A DNA stretch of 11,304 bases from positions 1-11,304 of the forward strand of contig JAQWCB010000017.1 of the NCBI GenBank assembly GCA_028707375.1, written 5' to 3'. The notes under the pieces were generated by a model. The model searched no databases and was not told the origin of the DNA. It worked only from the letters and a program-made list of their open reading frames with translations. The translations under genes were made by a program, and so were the position numbers. Each line of letters begins with the position of its first letter. The stretch's first letter is position 1. The stretch comes from Bacilli bacterium (GTDB taxonomy: Bacteria > Bacillota_I > Bacilli_A > RFN20 > CAG-288). This document shows, one piece after another, positions 1-7,034 of the stretch.

Positions 1-220
1 GACAGAAAATTGTAACGGAAATACCTGCCCAATTGTGTTTATAGGCAAAGTAACAAAATGGGATTAGAAATACCGGGCGTATATACCAGCTCCATTGATT
101 ATGATGCCTGTTAAAAATCCAATCAAAGAAAGTTTGATTGGTCATTGATACAACGATAAACAGAATTGTAAGCGCAAAAAATAGTATTGCAATTTTCTTG
201 TCCACATTAATTGATTTCAT
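1..220 (-). CDS. Small integral membrane protein, 5' part only (runs off the left edge)
   Basis: An open frame starts at the ATG complementary to 218-220 and stays open to base 1, giving 73 residues without a stop; the 3' end lies outside the window. The protein begins MKSINVDKK, a short basic cytoplasmic start, followed by a hydrophobic stretch at about residues 10-26 (IAILFFALTILFIVVSM) that reads as a transmembrane helix. After a polar loop containing HHNQWSWYIRP comes a second hydrophobic run (VFLIPFCYFAY), then a third beginning at the edge. This pattern suggests a small multi-pass membrane protein. I do not recognise a family with a known function. The start is supported by the AT-rich leader ending in ATTACC directly before the ATG. 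It lies downstream of the broken gene at 258-618 on the same strand and has no visible functional link to the phosphorothioation genes. Confidence 0.72.
   Translation of the reverse strand, partial: MKSINVDKKIAILFFALTILFIVVSMTNQTFFDWIFNRHHNQWSWYIRPVFLIPFCYFAYKHNWAGISVTIFC
119..141. repeat. Perfect 9-bp inverted repeat with a 5-base loop
   Basis: CCAATCAAA at 119-127 and TTTGATTGG at 133-141 are exact reverse complements separated by GAAAG. The repeat falls inside the membrane-protein frame, so it may be a chance consequence of coding sequence. No run of T follows that would make it a classical terminator. Confidence 0.5.
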
Positions 221-257
221 GGTAATTATTTTTTAAACAATGTGAAAGAGGATAATA

Positions 258-618
258 TCAACTTATAAACGGCATAAGCTTTTTTGTGTGATTTGCATAC
301 ACGATCAATTCTTCATGGGACCGTTGCTCCAAGTAATCATCTAAACGGGGAATTTGAACGAAAATAATGCTTAGCAATGCGTATCTGCTGATTAAGGTTT
401 ATTTCAATCGAATATTTATCACCCTTACATTCAAGCTCCGGATTGTTTAAAGAAAAGAATAAACGTTCTTTGTCTTCTAATTCGGGATGCTGTCCCCAAA
501 GTTGCGGATACTCATTCGAAAATATGCTTAACGGATATTGTTCTTCTTCTTTTTCGGTGTAAACATCGAGCTGCACCGTTTCGGAAATAGGGCTGAATAG
601 TAGGATGTTTATTTGCAT
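258..618 (-). pseudogene. Short gene of unknown family, interrupted by a one-base frameshift
   Basis: A 93-codon frame starts at the ATG complementary to 616-618 and stops at 337-339, but its last seven residues (RSNSPFR) look out of frame. Skipping one base near 360, beside the A run at 361-364, joins residue 86 to a second open stretch that reads VQIPRLDDYLEQ and ends LMPFIS at the stop 258-260. The restored product would be about 119 residues, rich in acidic residues, with no signal peptide or membrane helix, and would end 37 bases before the membrane-protein gene. I do not recognise the family. The first part starts MQINILLFSPISET and has a hydrophilic middle (EDKERLFFSLNNPE). The frameshift could be real decay or a sequencing error. 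There is no sign that it belongs to the phosphorothioation operon, although it follows it on the same strand. Confidence 0.55.
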
Positions 619-622
619 AAGA

Positions 623-655
623 CTATGTATTTTCTATGTTTTGAGCTTCGGGCAT
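623..655 (-). pseudogene. Ten-codon stub resembling the start of an AlbA_2/Schlafen-type protein
   Basis: Just after the last cassette gene, the minus strand holds ATG followed by codons for MPEAQNIENT and then TAG. The opening MPEAQNIE resembles the N-terminus typical of many AlbA_2-domain (Schlafen-like) ATP-binding proteins, which often start MPESQNIEYK; that comparison is from memory. The stop comes at codon 11, and the ATG of the next frame lies four bases further on. The simplest reading is a remnant left when a gene was deleted or replaced, but a stretch this short could also be chance. Confidence 0.3.
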
Positions 656-674
656 AAATTATTTTTCATTTACA

Positions 675-1250
675 TTAATCTAATGATTCAGGTTCATCAT
701 CACTTGTTGTTGGATTTACAGTTGCATCAAAAGAAAGAAAAACTTCTAAAAATGCAGTTTCTTTATAAAAATAGTTGGAATCATCGGATAATTTATCTTC
801 CATAAAGTGAAATCCCCAGTTCGCATATTCTTCCATCGTTTGTATTAGCATATCTACAGCTTTTCGAGGAGTTGTTTCACCTTTTTCTAATGCTATAAAA
901 TCAAAATCAGTCTTAGCAATAAGTGCAACAAATAGATATTCACAAATCTTTGGATAAGGTTTTCTTCCCAAACGTTGTTCTATATTTCCCCAATTTTTGA
1001 TAGCCCAACCAAAATCTTTCCTTTTTTGATTATCTTCATTTAATGGCCTACGCTGCCCATAATATAAACCAATAAAAAAGGCTATTATATAAAGTTCGTA
1101 TCCCGCACCAAATAATTTACCACGAGCTTCACGTAAACTAGTTTCTCCACGTCCATAATCACAAAAAGTTTTAAGCAAAGAATCTTCATATCTTTTCTCC
1201 CATTGTGGGCTCCTCTTTGCCCATAAATCATATAATTTCTCTGTAGCCAT
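675..1250 (-). CDS. Uncharacterised 191-residue protein, last gene of the phosphorothioation cassette
   Basis: This intact 191-residue frame starts one base after the SMC-like gene stops, so it is almost certainly co-transcribed and probably translationally coupled. I do not recognise the family. It appears soluble and largely helical. It has an N-terminal part rich in tryptophan and charged residues (LYDLWAKRSPQWEKR, residues 6-20), a hydrophobic segment at residues 48-63 ending in GLYYGQRRPL (61-70), and a second helical block (KICEYLFVALIAKTDFDFIALEKG, about 101-124, interrupted by charges). A C-terminal region with aromatic residues (YANWGFHFM, 142-150) leads to an acidic tail, SDDEPESLD. 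The hydrophobic segment is too mixed to call a membrane helix firmly. There is no nuclease or nucleotide-binding motif. The tight coupling to the SMC ATPase makes an accessory or regulatory partner of that ATPase the most reasonable guess. It could correspond to one of the published SspF/G/H subunits, but the letter cannot be assigned. Confidence 0.85.
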   Translation of the reverse strand: MATEKLYDLWAKRSPQWEKRYEDSLLKTFCDYGRGETSLREARGKLFGAGYELYIIAFFIGLYYGQRRPLNEDNQKRKDFGWAIKNWGNIEQRLGRKPYPKICEYLFVALIAKTDFDFIALEKGETTPRKAVDMLIQTMEEYANWGFHFMEDKLSDDSNYFYKETAFLEVFLSFDATVNPTTSDDEPESLD

Positions 1251-1251
1251 A

Positions 1252-3417
1252 TTACTTGATTTGAGTTATTTGGGTTTGAATAGTTGATAAATCTAATGGA
1301 TCATATCCTGGTGCTTTATTTATTTGATATACAGAACACGTCAATTGATCGATTTTTTCTTTGTTTAGTCGTCTTATTTTCGTTTCCTTATCAATTTCGA
1401 GCAGGTCTTTAGTTACAATGACGCATTGCTTATCTATTTTATCAATAATATTATAAAAAACATCTTCTTTGTAATCTCCAAATTGAGATGTAGGAGCGTC
1501 AAAAATTAAAGGATAGTCTTGGTCACGTTTTAACGTAGTGATATTAGAAATAGCAAATAAGACAGACATATACATTGTAGTTCTTTGTGCACCTCCAGGA
1601 TTTAAAATAGGGTTACCATTAGAACTTTTCAACTGAATACGCGCTGAGCCATCAGCTTTTCTAATAATATGAACTTGCCCACGAAAATCGTTCTCATTCA
1701 ATTTTTCAAAATAATTATTGGCTTCTTTTTCAAGCATTTCCAAAAATTCATTGATATTTTTATCTTTAGCTTTTATAAATGATTCCATAATTATCTTTAA
1801 AGCAGAATGGACGCGCTGATAAAGTTTAGCAGTACCATTAGATGGTTCAATGTTGTCAAATTCAGCATCAATTTCTTCTTTACGTTTTTCTAAATTTGTG
1901 AGTTGTTGTTTTAGTTCAACCATTTTTATTTCTGCTCGATTTTTTCGCTCAGACATTCCTTTAAAATCTTTGAATCCTTTATCTAAAATTTCTTCTGAAA
2001 GTCCTTGTGTTTGAATTAATAATCGAGCCTTTTCATCTTCTGCTTCCTGTAAATCTTTAGTTGTTTTGTCTAAATCTCTTTTTCGTGCCTGTATAAGTGC
2101 TAATCTATCAGAAATATCAGTGGCAATTTTTGTTATTTCTTGTTCATTCCATCCACTTAATTGATTCGCTTTTGTACGGAGTTCATCAATAAATGAATAC
2201 ATAAATAAAGGTTTGTCATTTTCTTTCGTTTCATCTTCAGCCTGAATTTGAGTATGTTTAAGAAACTCTTTAAGTTTGTTTACCATAAACTCATATGCTT
2301 CTGTTCCTTTAGGAGCCGGTCTTCCACAGACTTTACATACTTCATCTTCAATCATTTCTCGCATTGTTCCCTTATCAGGCACATACCAAGGCAATGGTGC
2401 TGTACCATTAGCAATGTTTTGAATACTTTCCAAAGCGTCTTGCTTACCTTTTTCTCTTGCTATTCGTTCTGTTTCAATTTTTTCTTGTTTTCTCTTTTCT
2501 TTGCTAAAAGCTGAAACTTTTTTTTGATATTCATTTAAAATATTGGGGAATGAACGCAAGATCCAATAATCATCCAACAAACTTGCATTATAATCAAGTG
2601 TTGCCATTGCTTGAAATCTTGCTTTCTTCTGTTGCAATTTTTCAATCCTATTTTTAATATCTTGGTAATTTTCGCAAGCATCTTGATTTTGTTCAAGCTT
2701 TTCTAAACTAACAGAATAATCAGTTATCGCCTGCTCCTGGTTTAACATATCACGTTTTACATCACTGATTTCTTGTGATACTTTAAACTTGTCGGCTTCT
2801 AATATCCTTACTCTTGATTCCTGTTTTTTATCATTTTTCAACTCTCTTGTAACTACATTGTCTGAGTTTTTTTCAAAGCTTATTGTTAGTTTAACAAAAT
2901 CTTCAAATTGACGAATATTTGAGAATGTATCAACTAATGTTTTTAACGCGGTATTGTTGTCAAAAACATTTAATTCGCTTTCACCTTTAAATAAACAATA
3001 TTTACGTATAACAGCATCAAAACAAGCTTCTAATAATCTTTTTCCATTGATAAATAATCTTTCAGAGCCAAAATTTTTATATCCTATAAATTTAAAATCT
3101 TTAGTACGAATTGAATTATTGGTTTTCTCAAAAGAAAAACTTTTTTCTAATTCTTTTTCGCCGTCGTGATCAAAAATTATTGATACAGAGACTTCATCAA
3201 CTTCATTATCATCTAATTCAGATTTTCTTTTTTCAGAAATATTAGATTCATTTTTATTTTCGGTGGTAGTATCAAATAACCATTCAAGAGCCTCAAAAAA
3301 AGTTGTTTTTCCATCTCCATTGTCACCAATTATTAATGTCAACCCTTTAGATAAAGCGAAAGAGTTTTCACCATAATAACTACGAAAATTTCTAATTTTA
3401 ATATCTTTCAGTATCAT
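1252..3417 (-). CDS. SMC/Rad50-like ATPase with zinc hook (DndD-like), restriction half of the Ssp cassette
   Basis: This 721-residue protein has the layout of a short SMC/Rad50/SbcC-type ATPase. The N-terminus starts MILKDIKIRNFRSYYGEN and carries the Walker A motif GDNGDGKTT at 31-39. Two long charged coiled-coil arms (about 195-335 and 430-525) flank a zinc-hook motif CKVCGRPAP with C361 and C364. The C-terminal ATPase lobe has a signature-like LNPGGAQRTTMY at 605-616 and a Walker B-type strand YPLIFDAPTSQF at 635-646. The residue after the Walker B aspartate (D640) is Ala rather than the usual catalytic Glu, as in the D-x-P form of DndD-like proteins. Such proteins are often annotated DndD. 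Here, with SspBCD doing the modification, it more likely serves in sensing or damaging unmodified DNA, as one of the SspFGH components. Its ATG overlaps the stop of the 77-residue gene (ATGA), and the 191-residue gene follows one base after its stop. Confidence 0.93.
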   Translation of the reverse strand: MILKDIKIRNFRSYYGENSFALSKGLTLIIGDNGDGKTTFFEALEWLFDTTTENKNESNISEKRKSELDDNEVDEVSVSIIFDHDGEKELEKSFSFEKTNNSIRTKDFKFIGYKNFGSERLFINGKRLLEACFDAVIRKYCLFKGESELNVFDNNTALKTLVDTFSNIRQFEDFVKLTISFEKNSDNVVTRELKNDKKQESRVRILEADKFKVSQEISDVKRDMLNQEQAITDYSVSLEKLEQNQDACENYQDIKNRIEKLQQKKARFQAMATLDYNASLLDDYWILRSFPNILNEYQKKVSAFSKEKRKQEKIETERIAREKGKQDALESIQNIANGTAPLPWYVPDKGTMREMIEDEVCKVCGRPAPKGTEAYEFMVNKLKEFLKHTQIQAEDETKENDKPLFMYSFIDELRTKANQLSGWNEQEITKIATDISDRLALIQARKRDLDKTTKDLQEAEDEKARLLIQTQGLSEEILDKGFKDFKGMSERKNRAEIKMVELKQQLTNLEKRKEEIDAEFDNIEPSNGTAKLYQRVHSALKIIMESFIKAKDKNINEFLEMLEKEANNYFEKLNENDFRGQVHIIRKADGSARIQLKSSNGNPILNPGGAQRTTMYMSVLFAISNITTLKRDQDYPLIFDAPTSQFGDYKEDVFYNIIDKIDKQCVIVTKDLLEIDKETKIRRLNKEKIDQLTCSVYQINKAPGYDPLDLSTIQTQITQIK

Positions 3418-3647
3418 ATATTATCTTTTAAGTAGTTATTAACCACATTGTATAATTCTTTTTCTGATAAATTTCTCTCTTTACCATCAATAATTTTTGC
3501 GATAGCACAAACTATTGCATTGCTTGACATTAAAGCATCTTCAATGGTTTCATAATCATCTGGATTATATTCAGCCGAACTTATAAGATGTTCATCAGTT
3601 AGTACTGATTGAAGTATTTTGTCTCCGTTTGAAAGATATTTAGCCAT
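3414..3647 (-). CDS. Small 77-residue protein between the helicase-nuclease and the SMC-like ATPase
   Basis: This frame of 77 codons starts 10 bases after the helicase stop, and its TGA overlaps the ATG of the SMC-like gene by four bases. Such spacing is strong evidence that it is a real, co-translated gene. The protein is acidic in its first half (DDYETIEDALMSSN, residues 30-43). A short helical segment NAIVCAIAKIIDGKERNLSEK follows in pieces, and it ends with a helix, ELYNVVNNYLKDNI. No cysteine pair, signal peptide or catalytic motif is visible, and I do not recognise the family. An adaptor linking the helicase to the SMC ATPase is an inference from position only. It may be the small member of the published SspFGH set, or a component specific to this cassette. 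Confidence 0.8.
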   Translation of the reverse strand: MAKYLSNGDKILQSVLTDEHLISSAEYNPDDYETIEDALMSSNAIVCAIAKIIDGKERNLSEKELYNVVNNYLKDNI

Positions 3648-3657
3648 AAGCGTATAA

Positions 3658-5931
3658 TTAAAAAATTGATATGTTGTAGTAATTTAAAATCTCATCTAAT
3701 TCTTTTATTGTTTCGTGGCAATTTTCTGATAACAATGCAAAATCTCTTACTCTTTTTATTTCATTTGCCACAAGTGTTTTTTCCAGCTCATAGTTAGTAG
3801 CATCAAGATTATTATCCGGGATTACTACCAAATCGTGAATAATTGCATTTCGTTTATCTTTATGTGTACGTAATACACGTCCACGCCGTTGAATAAATTG
3901 GCGAGGATTACCTGTACTTGCACAAAAAATGGCTAACTCGCTTCTCGGTACATTAACACCCTCATCTAAACACTTCATAGAGGTAAGAACATCAATTTTG
4001 CCAATAGCAAAATCTTTAAGCATTTCATCTCTATCAGTAGATTCAGAAGTAAATTGGCGCACAATAATATGCGAATCCAAGTCTCTCACGATACGTGTAT
4101 ATTCATCAATTAAATGAGCTGTTTCCTCATCATCTTGTATCGTATCAATCATATCAAACATATCAGCAGAATTATCATCAGGTTTATTCCCCTCTGGAAC
4201 ATAAACTAATGTATATTTAATACTCCCATATGATGATATTCTTTGCTTAACAATATTTTCAAAAATTGACTTTTTATTCTCTGCTTTATGAATTATTCTT
4301 TTTCGTTTGAGGAGCAAACGCTTTAAAATTTCTTGACTATCAGCGTCATCGTGCCGCATTATCTTTGCTATTTTTTTTGATAATTCTATGTATTCATACA
4401 TTTCATCCTCGGTTAATTTTACTAAATGAGGATAATAGTAATATTTGCACAATGCCCCATTTTCAATAGCTTCTGACATAGAATACTCAATAGTATAGTT
4501 ACTTGAACATCCAAAGAAATTCATTAGTTTTCGATTCCCGCTTTCGTCAAATTGGCGTTCAAGTGTTGCCGATAAACCTATTCTACGCAAATATTTAATA
4601 TCAGCTAAACGATTTATCATTTGACCACCACCCATATTATGCGCCTCATCAGCTATCAATAACAATTTTTTGGGAGGAAATTGATTTAAATCCAAAAAAA
4701 CATTTGAACGGACAAAAGAAGCATAGGTCGCAATAATAATATAGGATAACTTATTATTAGAATTAGACATCTCAAGCATTCTGAAATTCGCTACATCTGT
4801 TTTCCAATCGTGAATTTTGGAACATACTTTAATGATATTATCAAATTTAAATTTTCTACATTCTATTTCCCATTGCTCTACAAGTGTTACGGTTGGAACT
4901 AAAATAAGAGCTTTGTAATAGCCGCTGTATTTGTGAATTTCTAAAAGGCAATTCAAAGATGTAATTGTTTTACCCGTACCAGTTGCCATTGCGAAGAGTC
5001 CTTTTTGTCCATTGGCTTTCCAGTTCTCAAATGCTTTTATTTGATAATCTCTTGGTCCACTTTCATAAGGGAAACGAGGCCCGACTACTTTTTTTGTAGA
5101 AAGGATATCTTTTTCTTCCTGCTCTTTTAATCTTTCTATTTCAGCTTCTACTCGATTTTTAGCTTTATCCAAAGCAGTTAAGACTGTCTTTGGTAAAGAT
5201 TTATTGTGAATATTTTCCCTTAAAAATTGAGATTCTTTATCTAAAAGGTCATTCAAAGATTTATCCTTAAAGGAAGTAGCAATTTGTGTTTTTACATTAT
5301 TTGCATCAACATAAATTACGTTATCATCTTTTCCTTGAAAAACCAATTCGAAATCATCTTTCATTGAATTGATTTTGGCCATCTCTATATTGCCATCCCA
5401 ATCACAGGAAACTGTTAAGCTCTCGATATTATCCACTAATGCAGTCCGTGAGAAATTACAAGAGCCATCAAATCCAACGGTATTTATACCATCGCTAAAA
5501 GCCCCGGACTTCGTATGTGAAATTCCAATACTATTTTTAGGGGCAATAATTTTAATCTCCAAGCGATTATTTTTAATCAACCAAGCTAAACATTCAAAAA
5601 AATGAACATCTCTTTCGGATAATGTATCTTTGATTTTTTCAATATTAGACAAATCAAAAAAAGGAATATTATCCGATGTTTCTCCCATCTCTATTGCATT
5701 ACGGTCTTGTTCAGTAAGAACATCGTTAATTATTAGCCGCATTTGACCACCATTATATAGGAATGAAGCAAATCCGTCCGATAAGACACTAATCGCAGAT
5801 GATGAAAAAAAACCAAGCATCAAATCAAATTGCGTAGCATTACATAAACACTCCGAGAAGAAACCAACCGGTTCCCACTCTGTACGAGACTTAAAACGTC
5901 TGTGATTTGGCCAAGTTATTTCTTTGAGCAT
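3658..5931 (-). CDS. PLD-family nuclease domain fused to a DEAH-box superfamily 2 helicase
   Basis: Counting from the chosen start, the 757-residue protein begins MLKEITWPNHRRF. Residues about 15-200 form a phospholipase-D-like nuclease domain with one HKD motif: H139-x-K141, D147, then GSCN at 156-159. One motif per chain implies that two chains pair to make an active site. A linker with a charged helix (about 240-280) leads to a complete SF2 helicase: RDYQ at 294-297, Walker A ATGTGKT at 316-322, DEAH at 428-431, SAT at 454-456, and QRRGRVLR (motif VI) at 681-688. It should therefore translocate on or unwind DNA and cut it, and it is the likely effector of the restriction half. An alternative ATG at 5946 would add five residues (MFYLI) and overlap sspD by 13 bases. 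I prefer 5931, which starts two bases after the sspD stop. All key motifs are intact. It is related in role to published SspFGH proteins; the letter is uncertain. Confidence 0.93.
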   Translation of the reverse strand: MLKEITWPNHRRFKSRTEWEPVGFFSECLCNATQFDLMLGFFSSSAISVLSDGFASFLYNGGQMRLIINDVLTEQDRNAIEMGETSDNIPFFDLSNIEKIKDTLSERDVHFFECLAWLIKNNRLEIKIIAPKNSIGISHTKSGAFSDGINTVGFDGSCNFSRTALVDNIESLTVSCDWDGNIEMAKINSMKDDFELVFQGKDDNVIYVDANNVKTQIATSFKDKSLNDLLDKESQFLRENIHNKSLPKTVLTALDKAKNRVEAEIERLKEQEEKDILSTKKVVGPRFPYESGPRDYQIKAFENWKANGQKGLFAMATGTGKTITSLNCLLEIHKYSGYYKALILVPTVTLVEQWEIECRKFKFDNIIKVCSKIHDWKTDVANFRMLEMSNSNNKLSYIIIATYASFVRSNVFLDLNQFPPKKLLLIADEAHNMGGGQMINRLADIKYLRRIGLSATLERQFDESGNRKLMNFFGCSSNYTIEYSMSEAIENGALCKYYYYPHLVKLTEDEMYEYIELSKKIAKIMRHDDADSQEILKRLLLKRKRIIHKAENKKSIFENIVKQRISSYGSIKYTLVYVPEGNKPDDNSADMFDMIDTIQDDEETAHLIDEYTRIVRDLDSHIIVRQFTSESTDRDEMLKDFAIGKIDVLTSMKCLDEGVNVPRSELAIFCASTGNPRQFIQRRGRVLRTHKDKRNAIIHDLVVIPDNNLDATNYELEKTLVANEIKRVRDFALLSENCHETIKELDEILNYYNISIF

Positions 5932-5933
5932 AA

Positions 5934-7034
5934 TTAAATAAAACAATTAGCACATAATACATCATTATCGTCAGCAAACAAATCTACTAACAAAGAGCTT
6001 GACTTTTTTTTAGCTTTTAATTCTTGTCGCTTAATCGCATCTAATTTTATTTGTCGAATACGCTCAGGCTTTATTAAATCTGCAAGACTTTCGCCTTGAT
6101 TCCAAGTATATCCATCTTTTTCAAATTCCATTGCTTTCTGAAATAAATCCGGATGTTGTTCATATAGCCAAATCCATTCAATTTTTTGCTGATAGAAACA
6201 AAAATAACATCCTGAACGGCTTCGGCTATATGTCCCTTTTTTGCCGTCAACTTCAAACTCTATTTCTTTATAATAGGCAGGAATGCCAACGCCACTATCT
6301 TCTAAAATTTGATAAATTTCATCAATCTTTAAAACATCCTCATTATCTAATAAAGGGAATGTATCTAATTTGCCAACCGGATAATCAGTTGTTTTAAGAT
6401 ATTCGAAAACGGCTTGATTGAATATTTTAATATCAAGGTCTAATAAAGCATTAAGTTTTTTGCTATAAAAGAATTGTTTTGTCAACGGTTTTTGGATAAT
6501 TTCAATTGCTTTTGCAATTAAATCTTCAGGACAAACTTTTTGATAGATTTCCTTTAATTGTGTTATATTATTGTCATTCAAAATCTTATTTATAACATCC
6601 AGACTCCAAATATTCCTTCGAAAGGGAAAAATTGCTTGGATATTAGGTCTTGTCGAAACGTATCCTTCACGTTCTTCATCTCCTCTAATACCAACATATG
6701 AAATTGTGGGCGCATCTCCAACATACTTTTCGAATTCAGCCAATTTCATTTTCTGAGTGCACCACCGTGCTTGTGGAGATGGAAGGAAACCACCAGTTGC
6801 CTTAAGAAAATGGTGAAAAGGCGTTGGTTCGGGACTTCCTTCTGCCGCTCTTAATCTTGTAATATGTCCTAATACAGATTCCAATCTATCTATAAGTTGA
6901 TAGGTTTCCTCTAATTCACAACCGGTGTCTGAATTATAATAATCTATCTGTAAATCAGGATATTTATTTTTTAAATATATTGATAATGCCGCGCTATCTT
7001 TTCCTCCTGAGATTCCTAAAACGTGTCTAACCAT
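5934..7034 (-). CDS. sspD: SspD: PAPS-reductase-like ATP pyrophosphatase of DNA phosphorothioation
   Basis: The 366-residue protein opens with the PP-loop SGGKDSA at residues 9-15, the ATP-pyrophosphatase signature shared by PAPS reductases, DndC and SspD. It then has NSDTGCE (34-40) and WCTQKMKL (91-98), both typical of this family. The family hydrolyses ATP to AMP and pyrophosphate and prepares DNA for sulfur insertion. Later parts are a helical insert (about 150-235) and the strongly conserved SRSGCYFCFYQQKIEW (272-287), with C276 and C279. These, with C92 and possibly the C-terminal pair C361 and C364, are candidate Fe-S ligands. The DndC family is known to bind a 4Fe-4S cluster; which cysteines do so here is inference. 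Its ATG overlaps the sspC stop by one base (TAATG), and the helicase follows directly. The DUF4007 and ATPase genes upstream favour SspD over DndC or a metabolic CysH. Confidence 0.93.
   Translation of the reverse strand: MVRHVLGISGGKDSAALSIYLKNKYPDLQIDYYNSDTGCELEETYQLIDRLESVLGHITRLRAAEGSPEPTPFHHFLKATGGFLPSPQARWCTQKMKLAEFEKYVGDAPTISYVGIRGDEEREGYVSTRPNIQAIFPFRRNIWSLDVINKILNDNNITQLKEIYQKVCPEDLIAKAIEIIQKPLTKQFFYSKKLNALLDLDIKIFNQAVFEYLKTTDYPVGKLDTFPLLDNEDVLKIDEIYQILEDSGVGIPAYYKEIEFEVDGKKGTYSRSRSGCYFCFYQQKIEWIWLYEQHPDLFQKAMEFEKDGYTWNQGESLADLIKPERIRQIKLDAIKRQELKAKKKSSSLLVDLFADDNDVLCANCFI

Noticed and set aside
619..674. Rho-independent terminator after the cassette
   Set aside because: No stable hairpin with a following T run is visible on the minus strand.
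605..805. Plus-strand open frame of 66 codons
   Set aside because: It overlaps the 191-residue gene and the spacer in the opposite direction, has low-complexity composition and no supporting start context.
1252..3417. Calling the SMC-like gene a true dndD of a Dnd modification operon
   Set aside because: The modification genes are SspB, SspC and SspD types and no dndB or dndE is present, so it more likely belongs to the restriction half.
6074..6256. Second minus-strand frame of 60 codons inside sspD
   Set aside because: It is a shifted reading of the conserved SspD cysteine region, which carries the real family motifs.
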